Source: Phormidium tenue FACHB-1052
GTDB lineage: Bacteria; Cyanobacteriota; Cyanobacteriia; Phormidesmidales; Phormidesmidaceae
Assembly: GCF_014696675.1 (NCBI RefSeq)
Contig: NZ_JACJQN010000011.1
Location: 62,001 to 126,000 of the forward strand
Length of the DNA: 64,000 bases
Direction: 5' to 3'
Shown: positions 18,476 through 26,994 of the stretch, in pieces
Layout of the letters: every line of letters begins with the position of its first letter
Numbering within the stretch: position 1 is the stretch's first letter
The notes under the pieces: model-generated
Databases searched by the model: none
Seen by the model: the letters and a program-made list of their open reading frames with translations, nothing else
Told to the model about the DNA's origin: nothing
Made by a program: the position numbers and the translations under genes

Positions 18476-19072
18476 ATGGCCTACTACTGGTTCAAAGCGT
18501 TTCACATTGTCGGCGTGGTGGTGTGGTTCGCCGGGTTGTTTTACCTGGTACGCCTGTTTATCTATCACGTTGAGGCGGAGGCTGAGCCAGAGCCAGCTCG
18601 CAGCATTCTCAAGAACCAGTACACCGTGATGGAAAAGCGCCTCTACGGCATCATTACCAACCCCGGCATGATAGTGACGGTGGTGATGGCTATTGGGCTG
18701 CTGGTGCAGATGCCCGATTACCTCAAAGATGGCTGGATGCACGCCAAGCTTGGGCTAGTGGCGGTGCTGTTGGCCTATCACCACTACTGCGCTCGGCTGA
18801 TGCGTCAGCTGCACCGGGGCGAGTGCAAGTGGTCGGGGCAGCAATTGCGAGCGCTCAACGAAGCCCCCACCCTGCTGCTGGTGGCGATCGTCATGCTGGT
18901 GATCTTTAAGAACAACTTCCCCACGGGGGCGACCACTTGGCTGATGGTGGGGCTGGTGGTGTTTATGGCGGCAACGATTCAGCTCTATGCCCGCAAGCGG
19001 CGGCTAGATAAAGAAAAGGCAGCTTTAGAAGCTCTAGACGATGTGCCTGAGCCTCAAGCTGTGCAGAGCTAA
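18476..19072 (+). CDS. hemJ: Protoporphyrinogen IX oxidase, HemJ type
   Basis: 198 residues. Oxidises protoporphyrinogen IX to protoporphyrin IX, the last shared step of heme and chlorophyll synthesis. I chose ATG at 18476 (MAYYWFKAFHIVGVVVWFAG) because CAGGAA is 7 bases upstream and the family starts this way. Four to five membrane helices are visible. Typical HemJ features are the early His in KAFHIVGVVVWFAGLFYLVRLF, the YGIITNPGM loop and KLGLV; the conserved His and Lys are implicated in heme binding and catalysis. The next gene follows after 51 bases in the same direction. Confidence 0.92.
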   Translation: MAYYWFKAFHIVGVVVWFAGLFYLVRLFIYHVEAEAEPEPARSILKNQYTVMEKRLYGIITNPGMIVTVVMAIGLLVQMPDYLKDGWMHAKLGLVAVLLAYHHYCARLMRQLHRGECKWSGQQLRALNEAPTLLLVAIVMLVIFKNNFPTGATTWLMVGLVVFMAATIQLYARKRRLDKEKAALEALDDVPEPQAVQS

Positions 19073-19123
19073 TCTAGCTCCAGTTGAGGGCATCTTGGTG
19101 ACAACAGAGATCGTAGGGTAGCA

Positions 19124-19831
19124 ATGAACAACTGGGATCGCTGGTTGCTGCCGGGCATATTTGCCGCCGTGGGCGTTTCTTTTTTGATTGCCGGGGGAGT
19201 GCTTTGGGCAGTGGTGCCTGGGAAAGTTGCCAACCATGCCAAGGAGGTGGCGCGGCTGCCCGTAGCCACGGCGGCTACTCTCAACGAGCGAGGTGCGCCG
19301 GTGCTGCTGGAGGGAAAGGTGAGCGATCGCAACTCCCCTAGCGATCGCCCGCCCCTGGTGGCCTACGACGAATATCACCGGGTGTACCGAGACGACGAGT
19401 GGGAATGGGATTATGTGCGCAGCTATAACCCCACGCTTTGGGTGCAGATTCCAGGCAAGGAGGTGGAGATCGCGGCGGGATATACCCTGCGATCGACGGT
19501 TTCTCAGGTAGAGGAGGGGAGCGATCGCAGCTACGAAGGCTTTAAGGTCAACGATCCAGTTTTGGTGTTGGGCACCTTGAGCATCGCGGGCGATTCGCGA
19601 AGCGTAGAGCCTACGGCATCCCAGAAACGGGAACCGACTCGGAATCACCCCGTGGTAGACAAAGCCGAAATTGGGTTTGAAACCAAAGCCGCCTACCTAC
19701 TGTCGCTTGAGCAAGACCAGGCGACCGCTCGCTGGCTGGGCCTAGTGTTTTCGGGTTTGGGTAGTCTGCTGACCCTGATTGCTGCGTTAGTTGTTTATCT
19801 GAACTTGCGGGAGATTGGCCGCGATCGCTAG
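19124..19831 (+). CDS. Membrane protein with GIDE-like lumenal region and in-frame repeat insert
   Basis: 235 residues, ATG after GTAGGGTAG. There are two membrane helices, about 8-35 and 205-228. The middle (LLEGKVSDRNSPSDRPPLVAY, then NPTLWVQIPGKEVEI) resembles a GIDE-type domain, distantly like the protein at 9141-9938. Residues about 156-169 (GDSRSVEPTASQKR) are encoded entirely by dispersed repeat copy B, so this segment is probably a late insertion. Function unknown. It may share a transcript with hemJ. Confidence 0.65.
   Translation: MNNWDRWLLPGIFAAVGVSFLIAGGVLWAVVPGKVANHAKEVARLPVATAATLNERGAPVLLEGKVSDRNSPSDRPPLVAYDEYHRVYRDDEWEWDYVRSYNPTLWVQIPGKEVEIAAGYTLRSTVSQVEEGSDRSYEGFKVNDPVLVLGTLSIAGDSRSVEPTASQKREPTRNHPVVDKAEIGFETKAAYLLSLEQDQATARWLGLVFSGLGSLLTLIAALVVYLNLREIGRDR
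19589..19630 (+). repeat. Dispersed repeat, copy B, inside a coding sequence
   Basis: A 42-base near-copy of 15905-15945 (two substitutions, one indel) lies within the 19124 gene. Its length is a multiple of three and it has no stop in the frame used, so the reading frame is preserved. Confidence 0.85.
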
Positions 19832-19963
19832 AGCACTGTCTCAAGCCTGTTGACTCGGTTCGTGCGATCGCCAAGCTCGCCGATAAACTACACCGAATTT
19901 TCACACGTGTAACTTTGGAGAAATGCCACATTAGGCGTAGACACTCGACCCGAGGATACACTG

Positions 19964-21292
19964 ATGCAAAATCTGGAAATGCGGCGACCCCTCGGTGTCG
20001 GCCTCGAACCATTACATTTGCGCCCCGGCACCCGGCGACTCAACTTGGCGGCAGGGCTAACGACCTTTCCAGAAGAAATTCTTGAGTTGGCAGACAGCCT
20101 CGAAGTCCTCGATCTGTCAAACAATGCTCTGACTACCCTGCCCGACAGCTTTGCTCAGCTGCACAACCTGCGAGTGGCATTCTTCAGCAACAACGCCTTT
20201 GAGGTGTTGCCCGAGGTGCTGGCCCACTGTCCCAAGCTGTCGATGATTGGGTTTAAGGCCAACCAAATCACCACCGTGCCCGCTGGGGCGCTACCCCTAG
20301 CTACCCGCTGGCTGATCTTGACCGACAACCGCATTGAGTCGCTGCCCGAGTCCATTGGTCAGCTCACCGATCTGCAAAAGCTGATGCTGGCTGGCAACCA
20401 GCTGCGGGCTTTGCCCGAGAGTCTAGCCAACTGCCAAAATTTAGAGCTAGTGCGCTTGGCCGCCAACCAGCTTGAGGCCTTGCCCTCTCAGCTTCTCGCC
20501 CTGCCCCGCCTAAGCTGGCTGGCCTACGCGGGCAACCCTTTCTGCCAGGGCTGGGACAGTGAACCTCTGCCGCTCCCGCAAATCGCTTGGGATAACTTGA
20601 CGGTAGGCGATATCCTCGGGGAGGGGGCCTCCGGCGTAATTTCGCGCGGCACTTGGCGACAGGGCCAGGATGAAATGCCCGTTGCCCTCAAGCTGTTTAA
20701 AGGCGCGATCACCAGCGACGGCCTGCCCGAAGACGAAATGCTGGCCTGCATAGCGGCGGGGGCACACCCCAACCTGATTGGGCCCCTGGGGCAAATTGTC
20801 GGCCATCCCGAGCAGAAATCTGGGCTGGTATTGCCGCTGGTAGATTCTACCTACCAAGTGATGGGCGGCCCTCCCAGCTTGGAAAGCTGTACCCGTGATA
20901 CCTATCCTCCAGAGGTCACCTATTCTCTAGAGGCGGCTGTGGGCATTGCGCTTGGAGTGGCCGCTGCTGCCGCCCACCTGCATCGGCGCGGCATTCTCCA
21001 CGGCGATCTATACCCCCACAACACCCTGGTTACTGTGGTGGGAGACGCCTGCTTAAGCGACTTTGGGGCGGCCAGCTTCTACGACCGGGCGGGGCAGGCC
21101 GCTCCGGTCCTAGAGCGGCTGGAGGTACGGGCCTTTGGCTGTCTGCTGGAGGATTTGCTCGATCGCTGCCCCACCTTCTCTGATCCAGTGCGGCGACTGC
21201 GCCAGCTACAGTTCGCCTGTATGCAGCCTGAGGTGCTGGCTCGTCCAGCCTTTGAGGACGTGCTGGATGAGCTGGTGGCCTTAGCTCTCTAA
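19964..21292 (+). CDS. Leucine-rich-repeat protein kinase
   Basis: 442 residues, soluble. Residues about 20-192 hold about seven leucine-rich repeats of the bacterial/plant type (SLEVLDLSNNALTTLPDSF and similar). Residues about 212-440 form a protein-kinase domain: glycine loop LGEGASGVISRG (219-229), lysine in VALKLF (Lys243), catalytic loop HGDLYPHN (Asp348, Asn353) and DFG at 366-368. The catalytic loop has Gly in place of Arg before Asp, so it is a non-RD kinase, but all metal and ATP residues are present. The LRRs probably recognise a protein. It lies 243 bases before the TIR gene. Confidence 0.88.
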   Translation: MQNLEMRRPLGVGLEPLHLRPGTRRLNLAAGLTTFPEEILELADSLEVLDLSNNALTTLPDSFAQLHNLRVAFFSNNAFEVLPEVLAHCPKLSMIGFKANQITTVPAGALPLATRWLILTDNRIESLPESIGQLTDLQKLMLAGNQLRALPESLANCQNLELVRLAANQLEALPSQLLALPRLSWLAYAGNPFCQGWDSEPLPLPQIAWDNLTVGDILGEGASGVISRGTWRQGQDEMPVALKLFKGAITSDGLPEDEMLACIAAGAHPNLIGPLGQIVGHPEQKSGLVLPLVDSTYQVMGGPPSLESCTRDTYPPEVTYSLEAAVGIALGVAAAAAHLHRRGILHGDLYPHNTLVTVVGDACLSDFGAASFYDRAGQAAPVLERLEVRAFGCLLEDLLDRCPTFSDPVRRLRQLQFACMQPEVLARPAFEDVLDELVALAL

Positions 21293-21535
21293 GGCCGGTC
21301 TTTTGCAAGGGCTCAGCCCGCCGCTGGGGACAGTCAAAATCCTGGCCTTACCTGCAATGGGCTTAAAAGACAGTTGCAGACTAAGTGAGCAGGTGTATCC
21401 GGCGATAGCAAGCCAATTTGAAAAAATGGGTATGCTCAAGGCGCGGGCAGTTGGAGCAACAACCCCAGACAACGCATAGCGCGTTGGCCAATCTGGGCAC
21501 AGGGTTTGAGTGCATGGCAAGCATAGGTACAGCTT

Positions 21536-22279
21536 TTGAACAACGCAAATGTTGCTGGCCATCGCCAGTCTGCCACTGATCCCACGGCTCAGGTATTTTT
21601 GGCCTACGCGGTCGAGGATGGTGGCCATACCCCTGGGGACGCGATCGCCGGGCCTGGTGGTGCCGAGGTGGTAGAGGCATTGCGCCAGCTACTGACCCAG
21701 GCTCAGATTACCTACCGGCAATGCCCCTACCCCTGGCCCGCTGACGCCGACCCTGAGGCGCTGATCTCTCGGGCAGCTGAGGCCTGCGATAACTATGTGC
21801 TGGTGCTGTCGCCCTACACCCTGGCCGATGTCTTTTGTCTACAGGGGCTGCTGTTTGCCCTGAGCCTGAACAAACGCATTGTGCCGGTGCTGATCGAAAC
21901 CATCTCTGCCCATCACCTGCCCGAACCCTTGCAAACCCTCGAAACCATTGACCTCCGGAACCGATCGCTGCCCCTGGCACAGACCGACGGGGGCCGTCAC
22001 CTTTTGCAGACCTTACACCACGCTGCTGATTATCACGATGCCCATACCCAGCTTTTGGTGAGAGCCCTGCAATGGGAGCGACAGCAACGCCACCCAGATC
22101 TGCTGCTTCAGGGTGATGAGCTGGCCCAATACCAGCGCTGGCTGGTGCAAGCTAACGGGCGATCGCACCATCGACCAATCCAGCTACAAATTCTGTATAT
22201 CGCTGAAAGCGCCCGCCACCGCAGCAGCCAGGGCAATGCCGTAGCTCTAGGGATGAGCTGGATCAAGCGCTGGCTCTAG
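21536..22279 (+). CDS. Orphan TIR-domain protein lacking the catalytic glutamate
   Basis: 247 residues, TTG start; an in-frame stop lies 12 bases upstream and there is no alternative ATG. Residues about 18-135 match a TIR fold (VFLAYAVEDGG, then DNYVLVLSPYTLADVFC, then NKRIVPVLIE). Residues about 165-230 match the linker that follows TIR in cyanobacterial TIR-WD40/STAND proteins (HTQLLVRALQWERQQR, LLLQGDEL, WLVQANG). The expected C-x-x-E of active TIR NADases reads Cys101-L-Q-Gly104, so NADase activity is unlikely. The sensor or effector part that normally follows is missing. It may be a truncated gene or a scaffold. Confidence 0.75.
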   Translation: MNNANVAGHRQSATDPTAQVFLAYAVEDGGHTPGDAIAGPGGAEVVEALRQLLTQAQITYRQCPYPWPADADPEALISRAAEACDNYVLVLSPYTLADVFCLQGLLFALSLNKRIVPVLIETISAHHLPEPLQTLETIDLRNRSLPLAQTDGGRHLLQTLHHAADYHDAHTQLLVRALQWERQQRHPDLLLQGDELAQYQRWLVQANGRSHHRPIQLQILYIAESARHRSSQGNAVALGMSWIKRWL

Positions 22280-22284
22280 CTGAC

Positions 22285-23067
22285 CTAGCTCGATGCGCTG
22301 GTGTAAAACCGCAGGGCAAACCGCCAAAACCGATTCGCCACCACCATGAGTACCGCTGCCAGCAGTGCCGAGGCCAGCAGCCAGCCGCGCCCGCCCTGGT
22401 TGAGCATGGTCTGGGCCGGTACGGTCGTCAAAAACGCCACCGGCACCACAAAGGTAAAGAACGCTCGATAGGCGACTGGATAGGCTGCGATCGGAAACCG
22501 CCCTGCCTCTAGCAGCCCCCGCAACACCTCGGTGACGTTGTAGATTTTGACAAACCAAATGCTGGTGGCCCCCAGCATAAACCACAGGCTGTAGAGAGTC
22601 AGCGCCCCAAACAGCAGGGGCAAGATTGCCAGGGCGTAGTCGGCCCAGCCCAGGCCCAGCCGCGTGCCGCCATAGCCGATCATCACCAGGCCAAACAGCA
22701 CGTCGGGCAGACCCCAGGGCGAGATCACGCGGGTTGAGAGCCAAAACTGCGAGCTAATCGGCTTCAGCAGCACAAAGTCGAGGGTGCCCTGCTGCACCTG
22801 GCTAACGATTTTGTTGAGGTTGGGAATTAGCACCGTGGCGGCAAAGCCCTGCAGCACGGTAAATAGCCCTAGCACTAGCAAGGCGGCTTCCCAACTCCAT
22901 CCGGCGAACTCGTAGCCGGTGCGATAGAACAAAAACAGGCCAAATAAGCTGCCCACCAGCCCGCCCAGGCTAATCAGGGCGGTGACCAAGAAATTGAGGC
23001 GATACTCTAGCTCGGCGGCGATCGCCGTACCCCAAAACAGCCGCAGCACCTTCCAATAGCGCTCCAT
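22285..23067 (-). CDS. ABC-2 type transporter permease (second subunit)
   Basis: 260 residues from MERYWKVLRLF; a longer frame upstream would overlap the previous gene. Six membrane helices are arranged as in the COG3694 permease family. EYRLNFLVTAL and IPNLNKIVSQVQQGTLDFVLLKPIS are typical. The ATG overlaps the TAA of the preceding permease gene by one base (TAATG), implying coupled translation and a heteromeric exporter. The matching ATPase (COG4586) is not in this window. The cargo is unknown. Confidence 0.88.
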   Translation of the reverse strand: MERYWKVLRLFWGTAIAAELEYRLNFLVTALISLGGLVGSLFGLFLFYRTGYEFAGWSWEAALLVLGLFTVLQGFAATVLIPNLNKIVSQVQQGTLDFVLLKPISSQFWLSTRVISPWGLPDVLFGLVMIGYGGTRLGLGWADYALAILPLLFGALTLYSLWFMLGATSIWFVKIYNVTEVLRGLLEAGRFPIAAYPVAYRAFFTFVVPVAFLTTVPAQTMLNQGGRGWLLASALLAAVLMVVANRFWRFALRFYTSASS

Positions 23068-23867
23068 TAGGCCCCCATGCCAGAATATTGCTTCAGCCCC
23101 CGCCGCCACAGCCAGCGGTTTAGCCCCCAAAACAGCGCCGACCAGAGCACCATTGCCGCAAACCCTTGAGCCACATGCTCCGGGCGGTTGATCAGCAGAC
23201 TGGCCGGAAAGTAAATTAGGTAAGGAAATGGCGTCCACAGCACCACCTCTCGCACCGCGTCAGGAAAGAGGGAGAGGGGGGCGATCATGCCCGACAGGAA
23301 TGTGTAGAGCAAAAACCAAAACTGCTCCAGGGCGCTGGCTCGTTCCGTCCAAAAGGCGGCTAGGGCAAAGGTGTACTGCATGAGAAACCGCAGGCAAAAG
23401 GCCAGGGCGATCGCCAGCAGCCCTAGCAGCAGATTGCCCAGGCTGGGCAACCAGGCGGCATAGGGGTAGAGCAGCAAAAAGAAACCCACCAGCAAAAAAG
23501 CGAAGGGCAGCCGAGCAAAGCGTTCTGACACGTGGCTAAAAAAGTGTCGCCAGGCGGGGTCGATGGGCTGCAACAGGTAGGGCGACAGTCGGCCTTCCAC
23601 CACCTCCCGCTCAAATTCCCAGATTACCCAGACGACGGTGAACTGCCGCACCAAAAATACCGCCAAGAAATACTGCACCAGCTCGGTTGGGCTGAGGTTA
23701 AATTGGTCGCCCTGGGCCGCTTCGACCCACAGCCCCATGAGAATCAAAGGGAATGTGCCTGAAAGCACCCAAAACACCAGCTCAGCCCGGTATTCCACCA
23801 TATAGGCGTAATACACCGACAGCATGACGCGGGAAATTTTCAGCGCTTGTTTCACCACGGATTTCAC
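23067..23867 (-). CDS. ABC-2 type transporter permease (first subunit)
   Basis: 266 residues from a GTG at 23867 with AAGGA 10 bases upstream. The frame stays open to 24002 but that part looks non-coding. It has six membrane helices and belongs to the COG4587 family by its order VEYRAELVFWVLSGTFPL, FEREVVEGRLSPYLLQPIDP and LWTPFPYLIYFPASLL. It forms the exporter with the gene at 22285. The start is divergent from the small gene at 24067. Confidence 0.86.
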   Translation of the reverse strand: MKSVVKQALKISRVMLSVYYAYMVEYRAELVFWVLSGTFPLILMGLWVEAAQGDQFNLSPTELVQYFLAVFLVRQFTVVWVIWEFEREVVEGRLSPYLLQPIDPAWRHFFSHVSERFARLPFAFLLVGFFLLLYPYAAWLPSLGNLLLGLLAIALAFCLRFLMQYTFALAAFWTERASALEQFWFLLYTFLSGMIAPLSLFPDAVREVVLWTPFPYLIYFPASLLINRPEHVAQGFAAMVLWSALFWGLNRWLWRRGLKQYSGMGA

Positions 23868-24066
23868 TTGGGGGTTCCTTATTGGCCTTGATCCTACCAG
23901 GATGCTACCGCTGGCTGGGGGAGCAGGCGCTACGGTCTGTCGCTGGGCAGATTTTTTCCAAAGTTTGATGTTTTCTGTGGCTAGCCTTGACTCTTTTCTC
24001 AAAAGAAAAGATATGCTTGGAATTGTATTCGGTAACTTTAGATACAGAATTTTTGGAGTGTTCGCT

Positions 24067-24195
24067 ATGTTATCTACTCAAGAGCAGGCTCGGCAGCTAT
24101 TAGCCCGTACCCGTCAGCAGCAGCAGCATCGCCGAGCCAACATGCTAGGACGGTCTACCCACGAAGTTCTGCCTTCTGAGACCCCTCAGGCTTAG
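24067..24195 (+). CDS. Possible 42-residue basic protein
   Basis: The frame begins MLSTQEQARQLLARTRQQQQ and ends VLPSETPQA. GGAG lies 8 bases before the ATG, and a plausible AT-rich promoter region precedes it. The product is a short basic amphipathic helix with a glutamine run and no known match. It is divergent from the ABC-2 permeases. Confidence 0.5.
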   Translation: MLSTQEQARQLLARTRQQQQHRRANMLGRSTHEVLPSETPQA

Positions 24196-24524
24196 GCCAA
24201 GATTCTCAGCTTTGATGCCTGTGCTGGCAGCGGATTGGCCCGTAGCCCGATACGACTCAGAGACTTGGGCTAGCTTAACCGCTCATTAACCCCAGCGATC
24301 GCCCCTACAACCATGATGACAGTGAACCACCCGTGCATTCTTGCAATGCGGTGCGCACCTGACTCATATCTAGGCCCGGCGATCGCTGGGCCTTTTTTAT
24401 GTCTAAACCTGCCTGAAATCGCTGCTTAAGTTTCACTCCCAGGCGGTGCCAATCGCACGACGTTCTCTCATCTCCTTTAAGATCAAGTTTCCAGACCTAA
24501 TTCGCGCCCGCTGTTAGTGAGAGA
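24196..24524. other. 329-bp gap; possible small RNA ending at a terminator
   Basis: The gap has no coding signal. A small hairpin (GCATT and AATGC arms, about 24333-24347) precedes the terminator at 24372-24399. This layout would suit a short RNA of about 90 bases, or the 3' end of the 24067 transcript. No known RNA family is recognised. Confidence 0.3.
24372..24399 (+). terminator. Rho-independent terminator with HIP1 core
   Basis: 11-bp arms (AGGCCCGGCGA and TCGCTGGGCCT, one G-U pair) have GCGATCGC at the tip. They are followed by TTTTTT. Confidence 0.85.
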
Positions 24525-25271
24525 GTGCTTCGCTTTATGTTCTGGTTGAGTGTTGCGTTAGTGAGTGCCCCAGCAGCCTCTGTCCTAGCCCAGGGATCAG
24601 GGGCAGACCCGTCGTTGTTTGCGTCGCTTCAGCAGCAGCTGGTGCAGGCACTGGCTTGGATTGACGGTCTGGGGGCGATCGCACCCCTAGCTTTTATCCT
24701 GCTCTATATCGTAATTACCGTTGCCTTTGTGCCCGCCTCAATCGTGACTCTGGGAGCGGGCGTGGTGTTTGGCGTGCTCAAAGGCTCGGCCCTGGTGTTT
24801 GTAGGGGCGATGCTAGGGGCCACGGCAGCATTTTTGGTAGGCCGCTACGTGGCGCGGGGCTGGGTCGCTAGCAAAATTGCCAACAACCCACGTTTTCGAG
24901 CCGTTGACAATGCGATCGCTAGGGATGGCCGCAAGATCATCTTGTTGCTGCGGCTATCGCCAGTGTTTCCCTTTAACCTGCTCAACTATTCCCTAGGACT
25001 GAGCCAAATTTCCCTCAAAGACTATGTGGTGGGCACGGTAGGCATTTTGCCCGGCACAATTATGTACGTTTACCTGGGGTCGCTGGTGGGCAACCTCGCT
25101 ACCCTAGGGGCCGACAGCAGCCAACCTCCCGAGGCCGCCACAGTACAGTGGATCCTTCGCATTATCGGCCTGGTAGCCACGGTGGCGGTGACCCTCTACA
25201 TCACCCGCATTGCCCGCCGTGCCTTAACCGAGGCCATTCCCGAAGACTCGCCCTCTCCAGAAAACCCTTAG
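24525..25271 (+). CDS. TVP38/TMEM64 (VTT domain) family membrane protein
   Basis: 248 residues, GTG start. An N-terminal signal-like helix is followed by the VTT (SNARE-associated/DedA-like) domain: ASIVTLGAGVVFGVLKG, then GAMLGATAAFLVGRYVARGW, then RLSPVFPFNLLNYSLGLSQI and a final helix. Members are membrane proteins with re-entrant loops. Eukaryotic relatives are lipid scramblases, so a lipid-handling role is possible but unproven for cyanobacteria. It stands alone before the MscS gene. Confidence 0.9.
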   Translation: MLRFMFWLSVALVSAPAASVLAQGSGADPSLFASLQQQLVQALAWIDGLGAIAPLAFILLYIVITVAFVPASIVTLGAGVVFGVLKGSALVFVGAMLGATAAFLVGRYVARGWVASKIANNPRFRAVDNAIARDGRKIILLLRLSPVFPFNLLNYSLGLSQISLKDYVVGTVGILPGTIMYVYLGSLVGNLATLGADSSQPPEAATVQWILRIIGLVATVAVTLYITRIARRALTEAIPEDSPSPENP

Positions 25272-25311
25272 TTATCCTCTCAATCTCTCATCCACCGCTT
25301 CCCCCTAGCCC

Positions 25312-25384
25312 TCAATTCAAAATTCAAAACTTCCCCAACCCCAACCCCCTTACCCTCCCACTCCTCCCCACCCTCCCGTCCGCT
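25312..25384 (+). repeat. Spacer repeat (AT-rich core plus C-rich tract), copy 1
   Basis: The core AATTCAAAATTCAAAAC is followed by a pyrimidine tract of short C-runs, reaching to about 35 bases before the MscS start. The same type recurs at 35784, 44739 and 54380. Confidence 0.75.
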
Positions 25385-25419
25385 ATGCTGGTGTCGGTGT
25401 CTCGGTCGGGTCTAGACGC

Positions 25420-26994
25420 ATGCTGATGGGAATAAACCCGATGGGTTGGCTAGGCCGTCTGGTCTGGGGAATTGTGCTATCGCTGGCGCTGCATGGGGCC
25501 ATGGTAGGGCCAGGCATGGCCCAGACTATCGACACTGAGCCGGTCTTTCTAGATGGCCTCTTTCTATTTGAGGTACCCGCCGCCGGAGACCTCACCGCCG
25601 TGGAGCGGGCGCTGGCTATTGAAATCAACCTGGAATCTTTAATAGAAGACGCTAACCCGGCGCTGGTGCGCACCGAAACTCGCAGCACTGGGGACACAGG
25701 GGGGAGTAACCCCATCATTTTTGCGGGCGATCGCTACATCATGACGGTCACCAGCGCCGATGTCGCCGTGGGCGGAGCCAGCACCCCCCAAGCCCAAGCC
25801 GATCGCTGGGCAGATGCTCTAGCTGCTGCCCTCAGCCAGGCTCGCACCGAACGCCAGTCAGGCTTTTTGACCCAGGCGCTAGTCAAAGCTCTGGCCGCGC
25901 TGGCTGCCGCCCTGGTGCTGCACCTGTTGACGGGCTGGCTGTGGCACCGCTGGCTCAAGCCGCTGCTTGAACGCCTATCCTTCTGGCCCACCGACTCAGA
26001 GCAGCACAGCACCGGGCTGAAGCTGTTGTTTCGGCTGACGCTGGTGCTGGTGCGCGGGGTGGTGTGGTTTTTGGCGGTGAGCTATGTTGCCAACCTGTTT
26101 CCCCTCACGCGGCGGGTCAGCTACCGGGTGTCGAGCAGTTTGCAGGAGGGCCTGTTTGACCGCAGCCTATTGCTGGGCAGCCGCTCTTACTCGCTGTTTG
26201 ATTTGCTGATGGTCATGGCCACCCTGCTGGCCCTGGTGGTGATCGCCAGTACGGTGACCAACCTGATGCGATCGCGGGTCTTGCAGGTCACCGGCATCAG
26301 CCTCGCCGCCCAGGAAGCGATCTCGGTGCTCTCAAAATACACCCTGATTTTGCTGGGCACCGTGGTCGTGCTTCAGCTCTGGGGCATCGATCTCAGCTCC
26401 ATCGCCCTGATCGCCAGCGGTCTTGGCATTGGGGTGGGTCTGGGTCTGCAAGGGCTAGTCAAAGACTTTGTCAGCGGTCTGGTGCTGGTGTTTGAGCGCC
26501 CGGTGCAGGTGGGTGACTTCGTTGACTTTGGCCAGGTCAACGGCACCGTGGCCCGCATTGGCTCGCGCAGCACCGAGATTCGTACCCTTGATCATGTCTC
26601 GATCATCGTGCCCAACTCCCGTTTTTTAGACTCAGAGGTGATCAACTGGAGCCACGGTAACCCCGTATCGCGCATTCGCCTGCCGGTGGGGGTGTCCTAC
26701 AGTGCCGATCCCCAGCAGGTCAAAATTGCTCTGCTCGAAGCTTGCCAAAAAAACCAGGAAATTTTGACGGCTCCCGCCCCCCAAGTATTTTTTCTGGGTT
26801 TTGGCGAGAGCGCCCTTAACTTTGAGCTATTGGTGTGGATTGCCCAGCCCAGTCGTCAATTGGTGATCAAAAGCGACCTGTACTTTGTGATTGAGGCCAG
26901 CCTGCGCCACCACGATATTGAGGTGCCGTTTCCCCAGCGCGACCTGCACATTCGTTCGGGATATCTACCCATGTCCCGTCCATCGGAGGCATAG
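25420..26994 (+). CDS. MscS-family mechanosensitive channel
   Basis: 524 residues. A signal peptide (about 1-28) leads into a periplasmic region of about 130 residues. Membrane helices follow at about 145-170, 205-225, 260-285 and 305-330. The pore helix and beta domain are the best conserved: GLGIGVGLGLQGLVKDFVSG, then VGDFVDFGQVNGTV and VPNSRFLDSEVINWSHG. It opens under membrane tension to release solutes on hypo-osmotic shock. It is longer than E. coli MscS because of the N-terminal extension usual in cyanobacteria. Confidence 0.93.
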   Translation: MLMGINPMGWLGRLVWGIVLSLALHGAMVGPGMAQTIDTEPVFLDGLFLFEVPAAGDLTAVERALAIEINLESLIEDANPALVRTETRSTGDTGGSNPIIFAGDRYIMTVTSADVAVGGASTPQAQADRWADALAAALSQARTERQSGFLTQALVKALAALAAALVLHLLTGWLWHRWLKPLLERLSFWPTDSEQHSTGLKLLFRLTLVLVRGVVWFLAVSYVANLFPLTRRVSYRVSSSLQEGLFDRSLLLGSRSYSLFDLLMVMATLLALVVIASTVTNLMRSRVLQVTGISLAAQEAISVLSKYTLILLGTVVVLQLWGIDLSSIALIASGLGIGVGLGLQGLVKDFVSGLVLVFERPVQVGDFVDFGQVNGTVARIGSRSTEIRTLDHVSIIVPNSRFLDSEVINWSHGNPVSRIRLPVGVSYSADPQQVKIALLEACQKNQEILTAPAPQVFFLGFGESALNFELLVWIAQPSRQLVIKSDLYFVIEASLRHHDIEVPFPQRDLHIRSGYLPMSRPSEA

